From Bythopirellula sp. (GTDB lineage Bacteria > Planctomycetota > Planctomycetia > Pirellulales > Lacipirellulaceae), in NCBI GenBank assembly GCA_028285205.1, contig JANQQA010000320.1, positions 1 to 64,000 on the forward strand: a stretch of DNA of 64,000 nt. Direction: 5' to 3'. The notes beneath the pieces are model-generated. The model saw nothing but the letters and a program-made list of their open reading frames with translations. It made no database searches and was not told the origin of the DNA. The stretch's first letter is position 1, and each line of letters begins with the position of its first letter. A program made the position numbers and the translations under genes. Positions 9,547-18,365 of this stretch are shown here, one piece after another.

Positions 9547-10572
9547 ATGAGCATCGACACCCCACTGCCTGTACTGAAACCTGCCGACTTCGCGAGCGAC
9601 CAAGACGTTCGTTGGTGTCCGGGCTGCGGCGACTATTCCATTCTCGCCCAGATGAAGAAAGTGCTGCCAACCCTCGGTGTACCGCGCGAGAACATTGTGT
9701 TCATTTCCGGGATCGGCTGCTCCAGCCGCTTCCCTTATTACATGAACACCTACGGAATGCACTCCATTCACGGACGCGCTCCAGCGGTCGCAAGCGGCTT
9801 GAAGACCGTTCGGCCCGATTTGCAAGTGTGGGTAATCACCGGCGACGGTGACGGCCTCTCGATCGGGGGCAACCATCTGATGCACTGCATCCGACGCAAC
9901 ATGGACCTGAACATTGTGTTGTTCAATAACCGTATCTACGGCCTGACGAAGGGCCAGTACTCGCCGACTTCGCCGCTGGGCAAGAAGACCAAGAGTACTC
10001 CGATGGGCTCGGTTGACAATCCGTTGCATCCGCTCTCAATCGCAATCGGATGCGAGGCTACCTTTGTCGCCCGCAGCATCGATACCAACATCAAGCACTT
10101 GGCAGAGACCTTCAAGCGTTCTGCGGCTCACAGTGGCTCGGCATTTATCGAGGTCTACCAGAACTGCAATATCTTCAATGACGGAGCCTGGGAGTACGCC
10201 AAGAATCGCGAGACCAAAGCGGATACGACGCTCGAACTGGAGCACGGTAAGCCGTTGATCTTCGGCAAGAACCGCGACAAGGGCATCCGCCTCAACGGTC
10301 TGGAGCCTGAAGTAGTCGAGCTGGGCAAAGGCATCACGGAAGACGATCTGCTGTTCCACGACGAGCGTAGCCCTGAGCCAAGTCTGGCCTATTTGCTTAG
10401 TCGCATGCGTTACGAGGACGGCTTCCCCGAGCCGATCGGCGTGTTCCGCTCAGTCGACGCGCCTCGTTACGACGAGTTGGTCAACGACCAGATTGAGGAA
10501 GCAACAAAGCAAAAGGGCAAAGGCGACATCGACGCGCTCTTCAGCTCCGGCGATACCTGGACCGTCAACTGA
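9547..10572 (+). CDS. korB: 2-oxoacid:ferredoxin oxidoreductase, beta subunit
   Basis: The 341-residue beta subunit binds thiamine diphosphate and a [4Fe-4S] cluster. CPGCGDY at 24-30 supplies two cluster cysteines, a further conserved cysteine is in SGIGCSSR, and the TPP motif is GDGDGLSIGGNH at 99-110 followed by NNRIYGLTKGQYSPTS. This last block is diagnostic of KorB-type proteins. It follows korA on the same strand with a 154-nt gap and precedes a zinc-ribbon CBS gene by 11 nt, so the order is CBS - korA - korB - CBS. It supplies reduced ferredoxin from central carbon flux. Confidence 0.94.
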   Translation: MSIDTPLPVLKPADFASDQDVRWCPGCGDYSILAQMKKVLPTLGVPRENIVFISGIGCSSRFPYYMNTYGMHSIHGRAPAVASGLKTVRPDLQVWVITGDGDGLSIGGNHLMHCIRRNMDLNIVLFNNRIYGLTKGQYSPTSPLGKKTKSTPMGSVDNPLHPLSIAIGCEATFVARSIDTNIKHLAETFKRSAAHSGSAFIEVYQNCNIFNDGAWEYAKNRETKADTTLELEHGKPLIFGKNRDKGIRLNGLEPEVVELGKGITEDDLLFHDERSPEPSLAYLLSRMRYEDGFPEPIGVFRSVDAPRYDELVNDQIEEATKQKGKGDIDALFSSGDTWTVN

Positions 10573-10583
10573 GTGAATTGCCT

Positions 10584-11105
10584 ATGATGATTGAATGCCC
10601 ATATTGTGGAGCGGAAAACCCCGCTGGTGCAGACATCTGCAGCGAGTGCCAGCAATCGCTCACAGACTTGAGTCATCCGTCATTCGACACACCTGTCGAG
10701 CGAGGCTTGATGAGTGACCGCATTGAGGCACTGTCCCCAAAGGCGCCGCTCGCTGTCAGTCCGCAAACGACAATTGGCGAAGTGCTAGCCAAGATGATCT
10801 CCGCCTCGATCGGGTGCGTGATGATCGTCGAAGACGACCAACTGTTGGGGATCTTCAGCGAATACGATGCGGTCCACAGAATAGGTTCGGAAGCCGCCAA
10901 AATGGCCGACCGTTCGATTAGCTCGGTGATGACTCCAAAACCGATCACGCTCGATTCAAAAGACAGAATCGCATTTGCGCTTCACAAAATGCACGTCGGT
11001 GGTTATCGACATCTACCGATCATGACCGAGAGTAAGCTCACCGGCGTGATCTCTATTCGCGATATCCTCGGTTACCTGAGCGAACGCGTGGGTGTGCTGA
11101 CGTAA
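10584..11105 (+). CDS. Zinc-ribbon plus CBS-pair protein downstream of korB
   Basis: From the ATG at 10584 this is a 173-residue protein. The N-terminus is a small zinc ribbon (Cys5, Cys8, Cys19, Cys22: CPYCGAENPAGADICSEC). Two CBS repeats follow (TIGEVLAKMISASIGCVMIV ... LLGIFSEYDAV; then SSVMTPKPITL ... GGYRHLPIMTESKLTGVISI). It starts only 11 nt after korB. Like the CBS protein upstream of korA it probably senses nucleotides, and the zinc ribbon could contact protein or nucleic acid. ATG 10587 and TTG 10578 are alternative starts; no strong ribosome-binding site decides between them. Confidence 0.88.
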   Translation: MMIECPYCGAENPAGADICSECQQSLTDLSHPSFDTPVERGLMSDRIEALSPKAPLAVSPQTTIGEVLAKMISASIGCVMIVEDDQLLGIFSEYDAVHRIGSEAAKMADRSISSVMTPKPITLDSKDRIAFALHKMHVGGYRHLPIMTESKLTGVISIRDILGYLSERVGVLT

Positions 11106-11239
11106 TCGCTCAGACCGGCCGCCACAGGTCCCGGCACTCTCCTCCAGTCCAATGAAGCAATGGTTGTTGTCGCCGCAGGCGAATTGGTTGCGCAAGGAAG
11201 GGCTCGACCAGCAGCAGCTACGGAAGAGGGGAATACGCG

Positions 11240-12259
11240 TTACGGGGCAGTGTTCACGTGTTGCGGCGTTGGAACTGCTGCCGGTGATGACGGGTGCGGT
11301 CGGTTTCCTTTGGAGACATTCATCGTTGCCAAAGCTCGTTGGAGCTTGGTTAACGCCAACGCGGCACAGTGGTGCTCGCAATTGCGGTTCTCCTCGAATC
11401 GACGTACGTTCGCGTCTTCGCGGCCATAGCGAAACGTCACGACGTTGACGGACTGGTTATCGAAGGCCTCTCGAACATCCTTGGTGTTTTCCGCATTATC
11501 GTCGACGAAGACGATGTGCTGGAACCTGTTGACGTTGCCCGATCTGTGCAACAACATCCGGAGCATCAGCCCTTTATGCTGGCCGGCGACCATGTAGACG
11601 CCTTCGTTAAAGCTCACCTCTCTCGGCGTTTCGAACTCATTCGGGTTGCCCGCATCGGCGAGCCATCGCTCAGCCTCATCGGCGGTGAGCCCAGAGTTCT
11701 CGATCTTGGTAACATCGTACGGAAAATAGGGTCCTCCAAAGCCCTCCTGAGGAGAGATGCTTGTTTTGCGAAAGTCATAGTCGTTGGCGAGCAACTCCCG
11801 TCGCGTAGAGTCGCGCATATTATGTCCTCGAGAAGTCAGCAGCAAAGTGGTGAATCCGGCCTCTTGCAGCTGTCTGACGATCTGGGGCTGTCGGATTGGC
11901 TCGGTGGGCCGCATGCTGCCAATCGCATACAGTAGAGCCTGTACACGCAGGAGCTCGTCGAAGTCTCCCACTCGGTGTGGATTGCTGTCAGGCAAGTTGC
12001 GTTGCCAGTTGAACCACTGATCGCTGCCGAGATCCTGGGTCATCGCCAACAGTGTGTTGTCGATGTCGAGCACCAGTAGGACGCTGTCCGGGCCACCCTC
12101 GCGATCGGCAAGGCGCAACGCTTCTGCTTGCACCGCGTCAAAGCTCAACGTGGTCCGCTCGACGACTTCCTTGGCTCCGCAGACTTGCGTCCAAGTGACG
12201 CAGGCAATGAAGAGTAGGGTCTTGTATGACACGACTCGAGGGATCAAAAGAGGCTCCAA
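11240..12259 (-). CDS. Exported HAD-like protein (DUF2608 type)
   Basis: This protein has a HAD-fold phosphatase signature: motif I LDIDNTLLA (Asp65, Asp67), a likely motif II in LLLTSRG, and a late acidic motif HIVFVDDNAENT. The layout matches the DUF2608 group of secreted HAD-like proteins. The first codon is TTG (12259), giving 339 residues. A GTG at 12232 would start MSYKTLLFIACVTWTQVCGA, a better signal peptide, and may be the true start. No ribosome-binding site settles it. It stands alone between unrelated genes. Substrate unknown. Confidence 0.8.
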   Translation of the reverse strand: MEPLLIPRVVSYKTLLFIACVTWTQVCGAKEVVERTTLSFDAVQAEALRLADREGGPDSVLLVLDIDNTLLAMTQDLGSDQWFNWQRNLPDSNPHRVGDFDELLRVQALLYAIGSMRPTEPIRQPQIVRQLQEAGFTTLLLTSRGHNMRDSTRRELLANDYDFRKTSISPQEGFGGPYFPYDVTKIENSGLTADEAERWLADAGNPNEFETPREVSFNEGVYMVAGQHKGLMLRMLLHRSGNVNRFQHIVFVDDNAENTKDVREAFDNQSVNVVTFRYGREDANVRRFEENRNCEHHCAALALTKLQRALATMNVSKGNRPHPSSPAAVPTPQHVNTAP

Positions 12260-12601
12260 TGTTCGTTTATCTGTTATTTCGCTCGTGAATGGCCTGATTC
12301 AAGCAGCGGACGGTCAGTCTAGACAATGCCTACTTCTTGTTTCTCGAGATGGACGAGGTTGGCGAGCTGCCCGACGAGGTAGGTCAATCAGTTAGTATAC
12401 CTAGAGTTGGCAGCGTGCGATAAACCCTCCGACGGCGAAATCAGAGAATCCGCCGGGCAGTCGAATCGCTTCTCAGCGTGCGCCCAGGGAAAGCGACTTT
12501 CTCCGGTGAGCATGAATTCAAAAAATCAGGGGCTGCACCGAAGTGCAGCCCCTGGTGTTAGTTCTAGTTGTTGGTGAGCTAGGTGACCAACTCTCAGCAA
12601 A
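12260..12601. other. Intergenic region without a gene
   Basis: This 342-nt stretch separates two minus-strand genes. Apart from the terminator at 12520-12554 I see no coding frame or RNA gene. The part next to 12260 must contain the promoter of the HAD-like gene, but no convincing boxes stand out. Confidence 0.6.
12520..12554 (-). terminator. Strong UUCG-loop terminator of the YTV gene
   Basis: On the minus strand a perfect 12-bp stem (caggggctgcac / gtgcagcccctg; plus-strand arms 12527-12538 and 12543-12554) closes a TTCG tetraloop with a C-G closing pair, the extra-stable UUCG type. It is followed by attttttg. It lies 47 nt past the stop of the YTV-repeat gene. Confidence 0.9.
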
Positions 12602-14128
12602 CTAGTTGCAGCCACAAGCGGGAGCAGCTGGAGCTGCACAACCGCAGCCACCGCCACAGGCGGAAACTTCCGAAGTCACTTCTTGAGCGACCATCTTGCA
12701 AACTTGCACTTCAACCTGCTCTTCGACCTGCGAAGGAACGCAAACCGTGTAGGTCTGGGTCTTCTCTTCAGACACGCAATCGTAGGTCGTCACGTCGTAG
12801 GTGCGAGTCTTTTCGACAGGCACACACTCGGTGTAGGAAACTTCCTTGGTCTTGGTCTCGTTGACGTAGCTGCAGACCTTGTACTCTTGGGTCTTCACTT
12901 CGTCGACGTAGCTGCACTGCTTGACGGTGCGAGTCTTGGTCTCGGGAACCATCTTGCAGACCTGATACGTGCGAGTCTTCACCTCGTCAACGTAGCTGCA
13001 CTGCTTGACGGTGCGAGTCTTGGTCTCGGGAACCATCTTGCAGACCTGATACGTGCGAGTCTTCACTTCGTCCACGTAGCTGCACTGCTTGACGGTGCGA
13101 GTTCTGGTCTCGGGGACCATTTTGCAGACGGTGTAGGTGTAAGGAACTTCTTCCGATTGGCACTGGTAAGTTGTGCAAGGAACTTCCTTCGTCTCGCAAC
13201 TTGGCACCCAAACTCGCTTGCAAACGGTGCGAGTTGCAGGGGCACATCCGCACCCGTCGTCACATCCGCCGCACGACCCGCAGCAGCCACCGGAAGAACC
13301 GCACGGAACTTCCATGGTTTGCGTTTCCCAGTGACCGGTATTCACAGTCACAGTTCGCATGGTCGTGACAGGAACACGCTTGGTGACCGTACGTGTGCCG
13401 GTCATCTCTTGCTGCTGAGGCACCATGACGGTGTAGCTTTGCTCAACGTCATTCCATACCGGCTTCTTGACGGTGTACTCTTGCGTCTTCGTTTCGTAGG
13501 AAGGCACCATCACGGTGTAGGTCTGCTCAACGTCATTCCAAACCGGCTTCTTGACGGTGTACTCTTGCGTCTTCGTTTCGTAAGACGGCACCATCACGGT
13601 GTAGGTTTGCTCAACGTCGTTCCAGACAGGCTTCTTGACGGTATACTCGCGTGTCTTGGTTTCCCAGACAGGCTTGCTGACCGTGTACTCAACCGTCTTG
13701 GTGCGTGGCTGAGCTTCCATGACGGTGTAAGTCTGCGTCTTGGTCTCGGTGCGCGGAACTCGCTTCATCACGGTGTAAGTGCGAGTACGCTCTTCGTTGT
13801 TGTAGACCGTCTTGGTGACCGTACGCATTTCAGTCACGTAAGTCGGAACCATCACAGTACGAGTAACCGTCTGAGTGCCACATCCGCAGCCAGCGTCAGC
13901 AGCGACCGTCGAGCCGGCGCAACCACCGTCTGCACAGCCGCAGTCACTCGCAGGTGCATCGCAGCCACAAGCGGAAGCGGTTTCGCAACCGCAGCTTGGT
14001 GCTGGTTCGCAGCAAGCCGGCTCGCAACACTTGTTTTTCTTTCGGAATAGTCCAGCCCGGGCATCGTCCTGGGCCCCTGCTACCAGCAAAGCGATTGCGG
14101 GCAGAAGGCAAATAACACGTCGAATCAT
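12602..14128 (-). CDS. Cys/Thr-rich YTV-repeat surface protein
   Basis: The 508-residue protein has a signal peptide (MIRRVICLLPAIALLVAGA) and a cysteine-rich N-terminal region with many C-G-C triplets (about residues 30-88). A long array of YTV-type repeats follows, in which Y-T-V/T-Y-x-V alternates with T-K-T/T-R-T. Two blocks contain exact 28-residue units repeated three times. A second Gly-Cys cluster lies near 275-295 and a Cys-Gly C-terminus ends the protein. This matches the planctomycete YTV family (Pfam YTV, first seen in Rhodopirellula). The function is not established; a crosslinked or metal-binding wall or stalk component is plausible. GGAGGG precedes the ATG. It has its own strong terminator. 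Confidence 0.9.
   Translation of the reverse strand: MIRRVICLLPAIALLVAGAQDDARAGLFRKKNKCCEPACCEPAPSCGCETASACGCDAPASDCGCADGGCAGSTVAADAGCGCGTQTVTRTVMVPTYVTEMRTVTKTVYNNEERTRTYTVMKRVPRTETKTQTYTVMEAQPRTKTVEYTVSKPVWETKTREYTVKKPVWNDVEQTYTVMVPSYETKTQEYTVKKPVWNDVEQTYTVMVPSYETKTQEYTVKKPVWNDVEQSYTVMVPQQQEMTGTRTVTKRVPVTTMRTVTVNTGHWETQTMEVPCGSSGGCCGSCGGCDDGCGCAPATRTVCKRVWVPSCETKEVPCTTYQCQSEEVPYTYTVCKMVPETRTRTVKQCSYVDEVKTRTYQVCKMVPETKTRTVKQCSYVDEVKTRTYQVCKMVPETKTRTVKQCSYVDEVKTQEYKVCSYVNETKTKEVSYTECVPVEKTRTYDVTTYDCVSEEKTQTYTVCVPSQVEEQVEVQVCKMVAQEVTSEVSACGGGCGCAAPAAPACGCN
12891..13142. repeat. Three 84-bp tandem units in the YTV gene (block A)
   Basis: Units begin at 12891, 12975 and 13059, an exact 84-bp period, and encode a 28-residue repeat containing CKMVPETKTRTVKQCSYVDE. 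The first two are nearly identical at the nucleotide level, and the third drifts at its end. The pattern indicates recent in-frame duplication within the coding sequence. Confidence 0.85.
13441..13692. repeat. Three 84-bp tandem units in the YTV gene (block B)
   Basis: Units begin at 13441, 13525 and 13609, again with an 84-bp period, and encode a 28-residue unit containing VKKPVWNDVEQTYTVMVPSY. The last unit is the most diverged. The period equals that of block A although the sequence differs, which suggests a common structural repeat of 28 residues. Confidence 0.85.
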
Positions 14129-14773
14129 CGGGTGCCCTCCAACATTTTGAAGAAAACTAAAAACTCATGCGCAAACGCTTGCGGCATAGTCGAGTAAAGC
14201 ACAGTTATAGCGGTTGCCCAAATTGAGCAAATTGGGTATTCCGGAGATTTTAGCCTGACATTACTGAGGTGCAATGGTTTAACCAAACGTAGGTCAGAAA
14301 TGTGAGTTGTGCCAAGAAAACCGAGAATTGGCCGACCTGATTGCTGCCTATAATCTGACCTCCAGTTCACCTCCGCAGGTCGGTCGGCTCCCGTCCGGAT
14401 AAACCCCCTCTCTTGGCTGGATTACCCATGTGTAATAGGGTAGTTCCTAGATTCGAGCTGTATAGTACCCACGCCAGTTTTGCGACAATATCCGACATTG
14501 TTGCGGTTTATACGTAGCCAGCACGCTTGGCCCAGCGGCGTGCCTGCGAGGGCAGAATTGAGTCCTCGACCGTCCGGCGGGCGCCCGACTGATCGCGCCT
14601 GAGCTCGCTCAATGCGCCAATAGTCAGCTGGTCTGGGCGTGGCTGGAGGTTGCGGGGTGCGCCGATCTGATTGATGCGACGCTACGCTCAATGCATGCAA
14701 ATGAAAAGAGAGCCCGCGAACTTGTCCCGGACTCTCTCTGAGATCTTCAGCCGACATCGAGTCGTGCTGCGAA
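14129..14773. other. 645-nt intergenic region
   Basis: No convincing coding frame is present; open frames here have no ribosome-binding site and odd composition. The left end holds the 5' region of the minus-strand YTV gene. The right end holds the terminator of the FKBP gene (14703-14737). The middle is GC-rich with no recognisable element. Confidence 0.55.
14703..14737 (-). terminator. Probable terminator of the FKBP gene
   Basis: On the minus strand agagagtccg pairs with cgggctctct (one G-U), loop 11 nt, and tttcattt follows. It starts 36 nt after the FKBP stop codon. Confidence 0.5.
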
Positions 14774-15463
14774 TTATTTGATGTCGAGCAGCTCGATGTC
14801 AAAGACTAGCGTGCTGCCGGGCTCAATCGGCGTTCCCGGAGGAGGGCTATTTCCGTAGGCCAGTTGTGCGGGGATGAATAGTTGCCATTTCGCACCGACC
14901 TTCATCATCTGCAGCGCCTCGGTCCAACCAGGGATGACTCCATTCACAGGAAACTCCGCCGGCCCCCCATGTCTCGCGGAGGCGTCGAATACCGTGCCAT
15001 CGATAAGCGAGCCGCTGTAGTTGCACTTGACCGTGTCCGTGGGTCCCGGGGTCTTGCCGGTGCCGGCTTTCAACACTTTGTACTGCAGGCCCGTGTTCGT
15101 GACCTGGACGCCTTCCTTGGTCTTGTTCTCTGCCAAAAATGCCGTCTGCGCAGAAGCTGCCTTCATGCTCATCAGCTGGGCTAGCTGCTGTAGCGCGGTG
15201 CCGCACGTCTGTTGGTCGAACTTTGGTTTGCCACCGCCAAGTCCATCCTGCAATCCTGCAATAACCTGCTCGATGTTCAGCGGGGTGTCGCGTTTGCGAA
15301 ACTGGGTGCCCATGTCGAGCCCAATAGCGTAGCTATATTGCTGTTCGAGCGACGCCTTGGCAGTGGAATTCTCGACTGCTGCGGGTGACGTTTCCTGCGC
15401 AACTACCCAGGCCGCTCCGACGGTCAGGAACAATCCGCACACTGCGAGTCCAAGTGTTTTCAT
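14774..15463 (-). CDS. Exported FKBP-type peptidyl-prolyl isomerase
   Basis: This 229-residue folding catalyst accelerates proline isomerisation outside the cytoplasm. The signal peptide is MKTLGLAVCGLFLTVGAAWVVAQ. An FKBP-type N-terminal dimerisation region follows (about residues 38-110), then the FKBP catalytic domain (about 130-229), with GTVFDASARHGGPAEFPVNG, VIPGWTEALQMMKVG and AYGNSPPPGTP. It resembles Mip/FkpA. The ATG at 15463 is chosen because AGGAG lies just upstream on the minus strand and a clean signal peptide begins there; the longer frame to 15661 adds a stretch without support. It is divergent from a DUF1559 gene, with a palindrome between. Confidence 0.93.
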   Translation of the reverse strand: MKTLGLAVCGLFLTVGAAWVVAQETSPAAVENSTAKASLEQQYSYAIGLDMGTQFRKRDTPLNIEQVIAGLQDGLGGGKPKFDQQTCGTALQQLAQLMSMKAASAQTAFLAENKTKEGVQVTNTGLQYKVLKAGTGKTPGPTDTVKCNYSGSLIDGTVFDASARHGGPAEFPVNGVIPGWTEALQMMKVGAKWQLFIPAQLAYGNSPPPGTPIEPGSTLVFDIELLDIK

Positions 15464-15499
15464 TTTGGTCAGCACTCCTGGTTGGTGGTTCGAATTATC

Positions 15500-15523
15500 G
15501 ATTCGACCGTCAGCGGTCGAATC
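15500..15523. repeat. Perfect 24-nt hairpin in a divergent promoter region
   Basis: gattcgaccg (15500-15509) and cggtcgaatc (15514-15523) form a perfect 10-bp stem around tcag. It sits between the FKBP start (15463, minus) and the DUF1559 gene (plus). It may be an operator dyad or an mRNA leader hairpin for FKBP; no T-run follows on either strand. Confidence 0.45.
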
Positions 15524-15690
15524 CGGGATTATATCCGCTGAACGAGTGTCCGTACTCCCCGAAAATCCTGATACCTCTTCAGAAACCGTTGTTTGGGGGG
15601 CCGGTGCCGAAGAACTGCACCCAAATAGGGCGAATTCACGTCGATTTGTGAACTGCCACACAGCCCAGATCCTTGGTGCGTGAGTTAATC

Positions 15691-16884
15691 ATGTTGTACA
15701 ATCGAAGAAGCGGTCAGATACTACGGGGCAGACATATTGGTTCGCGGAACAATCAGTTGATGCTTGCTGCTAACTCTCCAACAAGATCCGCGGCCAAGGG
15801 CGCCCAAGCTCATCGTCGTGACGGCTTCACGCTGGTGGAGCTGCTGGTAGTCATTGCTATCATCGGTGTGCTGATCTCACTGCTGTTGCCCGCTGTGCAG
15901 GCCGCACGCGAGTCTGCCCGCAGAATCCAGTGCACGAACAGTCTGAAACAGATTGGTCTGGCGGCTCTCAACCACGAATCGACCCATGGGATGCTGCCGC
16001 GGTCGGGCGACGTCGAGCTGGTCGAACTCCGTTACCGTGGCCATGACTACCTTGCCGCAAACCACCAAAGCGGAAAACAGTTCAGTTGGGCAGTTAGCTT
16101 GCTTCCGTTCATGGAAGCGCAGAATCTTTACGACTCGCTGGATCTGTCCGTTTCAGCTTTCCTGCAAAGTCCGGAACTGACCGAGCAGATTATTCCTGGT
16201 TATCTATGCCCCAGTGATCTGGCCTCGGGGCGGTATTACTTCGATCGAAGCCTCACTCAAGGAAGACGGTTCGCCAAAGGCAACTACGCTGCCTATGTGT
16301 CCCCTTACCATATTGATTTACAGCACGTTTATCCGGGCGCTCTGATTGCTACCGGGCAGCCGCTCAAAAATGTAACAGACGGCCTTTCCAATACGATTGC
16401 GTTTTCAGAGGTTAGGACGCTTGACTTTGAGAGTGACGAGCGCGGGGCCTGGATGCTCCCTTGGGCCGGAGCGAGCATCTTGTCGTTTGACATGCACCAT
16501 CTGTGCTCCTCCTCGAACCTTCATTGCCCAAACGAGACCATCTATCTCGCGAATCCGCGTTCGGAAGGTCTCACCCAATCGCCAAACAGTCAGGGTATCG
16601 TCGCCGATACACTTCACCGGTGCGAGGATGGCAGCGAACAGAACCGCGAATCCGATCTCGAAGGGATGCCGTGCGTAGAGTGGGTTGGCAGGGTCCGGGT
16701 GAATGGAGGTTATTATTCTGCTTCGCCGCGCAGTCTGCACGCCGGCGGCGTCAATGTGGCTTCTCTGGATGGGCATGTCGAGTTCGTGATCGACGATGTT
16801 GATGACTATTCGTTTGCTTACCGCGTCAGTATCAACGACGGCCGATTAGGCGAAGAGACGACCGTGCAAGGTTATACTGACTGA
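15691..16884 (+). CDS. DUF1559 prepilin-like protein
   Basis: This is a type II secretion/type IV pilin-like protein of the DUF1559 family, which is hugely expanded in planctomycetes. A prepilin peptidase motif RRDG^[13 protein letters not shown] is followed by the hydrophobic helix and the conserved LLLPAVQAARESARR. The C-terminus has the family's SPRSLHAGGVNVASLDGHV block near the end. The function of the family is unknown, though surface or secretion structures are likely. The start is uncertain: ATG 15691 gives 397 residues, while ATG 15760 gives a more usual short leader of 22 residues. A small membrane gene follows 4 nt downstream. Confidence 0.9.
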   Translation: MLYNRRSGQILRGRHIGSRNNQLMLAANSPTRSAAKGAQAHRRDGFTLVELLVVIAIIGVLISLLLPAVQAARESARRIQCTNSLKQIGLAALNHESTHGMLPRSGDVELVELRYRGHDYLAANHQSGKQFSWAVSLLPFMEAQNLYDSLDLSVSAFLQSPELTEQIIPGYLCPSDLASGRYYFDRSLTQGRRFAKGNYAAYVSPYHIDLQHVYPGALIATGQPLKNVTDGLSNTIAFSEVRTLDFESDERGAWMLPWAGASILSFDMHHLCSSSNLHCPNETIYLANPRSEGLTQSPNSQGIVADTLHRCEDGSEQNRESDLEGMPCVEWVGRVRVNGGYYSASPRSLHAGGVNVASLDGHVEFVIDDVDDYSFAYRVSINDGRLGEETTVQGYTD

Positions 16885-16888
16885 CGTA

Positions 16889-17278
16889 ATGGCTGGAGAA
16901 CCCGATAAACCTTCCATTGAATTCCGCTTCTCACTACCTGTGGCTTTGGTGGTCTTGGGAATTCTGCTAATCGGTGCTTCGTTTCTGCCGATCGGTGATC
17001 TGGTCGCTCGGTCACAATGGACAAGCGAAGACTCTACCGCCTTCGATCGCATTAGCAAGGAATACAAACGCGCGACTTACGACGCCCGGGCGCAGAGCGC
17101 TGTCACCGAGCAAGAGTGGGAAGCTCAGCGTGAAAAGATGAGAGCGCGGATGCAAGCGTTCGAAGACAAGCTTGCGCGAGCAAAGTCGCAGCCACGGCTC
17201 TGGAGCCGATACCTGCTAGGCATTGGTGTACTGATGACTGCCGCAGGCTTCTACATGAGCACAAATCCCAAGTCCTGA
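16889..17278 (+). CDS. Small membrane protein with two helices and a coiled coil
   Basis: This 129-residue protein has a first transmembrane helix at about 15-37 (LPVALVVLGILLIGASFLPI), a charged segment likely to be a coiled coil at about 65-100 (EQEWEAQREKMRARMQAF), and a second helix near 105-122 (YLLGIGVLMTAAGFYM). No known family is recognised. It begins 4 nt after the DUF1559 stop codon, so the two are probably one operon. Confidence 0.7.
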   Translation: MAGEPDKPSIEFRFSLPVALVVLGILLIGASFLPIGDLVARSQWTSEDSTAFDRISKEYKRATYDARAQSAVTEQEWEAQREKMRARMQAFEDKLARAKSQPRLWSRYLLGIGVLMTAAGFYMSTNPKS

Positions 17279-17441
17279 GGCTGTGCACGAAGCCCCCACC
17301 GGTATTTCGGCAAAATGGGCTATTCCCAAATTTCGGCCGACCAATCGGCGAAGTCGAGTTGTTCTCACCACTCTGTGTGTCTAAACTACGGGACTGCATC
17401 AAGTTCGCGGCCTTCCCTATTGTCATTCCACAGCCCAAAAG

Positions 17442-18353
17442 ATGACTTCCTACAACCTCACCCACCTTAAGCAGCTCGAAGCCGAGAGCATCCACATCAT
17501 CCGCGAAGTTGCCGCTGAGTTTGACAACCCGGTCATGCTTTACTCGGTCGGTAAAGACTCGTCGGTGATGGTGCGACTCGCGGAGAAGGCATTCTACCCG
17601 GCCAAACCGCCGTTCCCGCTGATGCACGTCGATACGACGTGGAAGTTCCGCGAGATGATCGAGTTTCGCGAGAATCTCATTCGCAAGGAACTTGGCTGGG
17701 ACCTGATCGTCCACATCAACGAAGAGGGTGTGAAACAAGGGATCGGTCCCTACACTCACGGCAGCCAGGTGCACACCGAGATCATGAAAACCGATTCGCT
17801 CAAGATGGCGCTCGACAAACACCAGTTCGATGCGGCATTCGGCGGCGCCCGTCGCGATGAAGAAAAGTCGCGTGCCAAGGAACGCGTCTACTCGTTCCGT
17901 GATAAGAGTCACACTTGGGACCCCAAAAACCAACGCCCCGAATTGTGGAACTTGTACAACGGCAAAGTCCACAAAGGCGAGAGCATTCGCGTCTTTCCGC
18001 TCTCAAACTGGACGGAACTCGACGTCTGGCAGTATATCCACCTTGAGAAGATCCCGATCGTGCCGCTGTACTTCGCCGACAAGCGACCCGTCGTTGAGTA
18101 CCAGGGTTCGTTGATCATGGTCGACGACGACCGGACTCCCCCCGAGATCGCCGAGAAGGCCGAGGACAAGGTCGTCCGCTTCCGCACGCTGGGCTGTTAC
18201 CCGCTCACTGGCGCTGTCGAATCGACCGCGACGACACTGCCCGAAATCATCCAGGAAATGCTGCTGGCCACGACCAGCGAACGCCAAGGCCGCACCATCG
18301 ACCACGACGAAGCCGGGTCGATGGAAGAGAAAAAGCGCAAGGGCTATTTTTAA
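17442..18353 (+). CDS. cysD: Sulfate adenylyltransferase subunit 2
   Basis: The 303-residue small subunit of ATP sulfurylase makes adenosine 5'-phosphosulfate (APS) from sulfate and ATP. The PP-loop of the adenylyl-transferring family is visible as SVGKDSS at 35-41. The family's [20 protein letters not shown] and the conserved C-terminus ([11 protein letters not shown]) are intact. The length is normal. It is followed by cysN/C in the same direction, separated by 120 nt containing a large inverted repeat. It acts in assimilatory sulfate reduction or sulfate-ester synthesis. Confidence 0.97.
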   Translation: MTSYNLTHLKQLEAESIHIIREVAAEFDNPVMLYSVGKDSSVMVRLAEKAFYPAKPPFPLMHVDTTWKFREMIEFRENLIRKELGWDLIVHINEEGVKQGIGPYTHGSQVHTEIMKTDSLKMALDKHQFDAAFGGARRDEEKSRAKERVYSFRDKSHTWDPKNQRPELWNLYNGKVHKGESIRVFPLSNWTELDVWQYIHLEKIPIVPLYFADKRPVVEYQGSLIMVDDDRTPPEIAEKAEDKVVRFRTLGCYPLTGAVESTATTLPEIIQEMLLATTSERQGRTIDHDEAGSMEEKKRKGYF

Positions 18354-18365
18354 CAATTTGTGCCT

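Noticed and set aside
12891-13692. Regular 84-bp repeats resembling a CRISPR array
   Set aside because: They are in-frame coding repeats without spacers and no cas genes are nearby.
12683-14050. 455-residue frame on the plus strand opposite the YTV gene
   Set aside because: It is the antisense shadow of a repeated coding region; no ribosome-binding site, and the His/Leu/Arg-rich product only reflects the complementary codons.
14422-14802. 126-residue minus-strand frame downstream of the FKBP gene
   Set aside because: It runs through the FKBP terminator and the end of FKBP in another frame.
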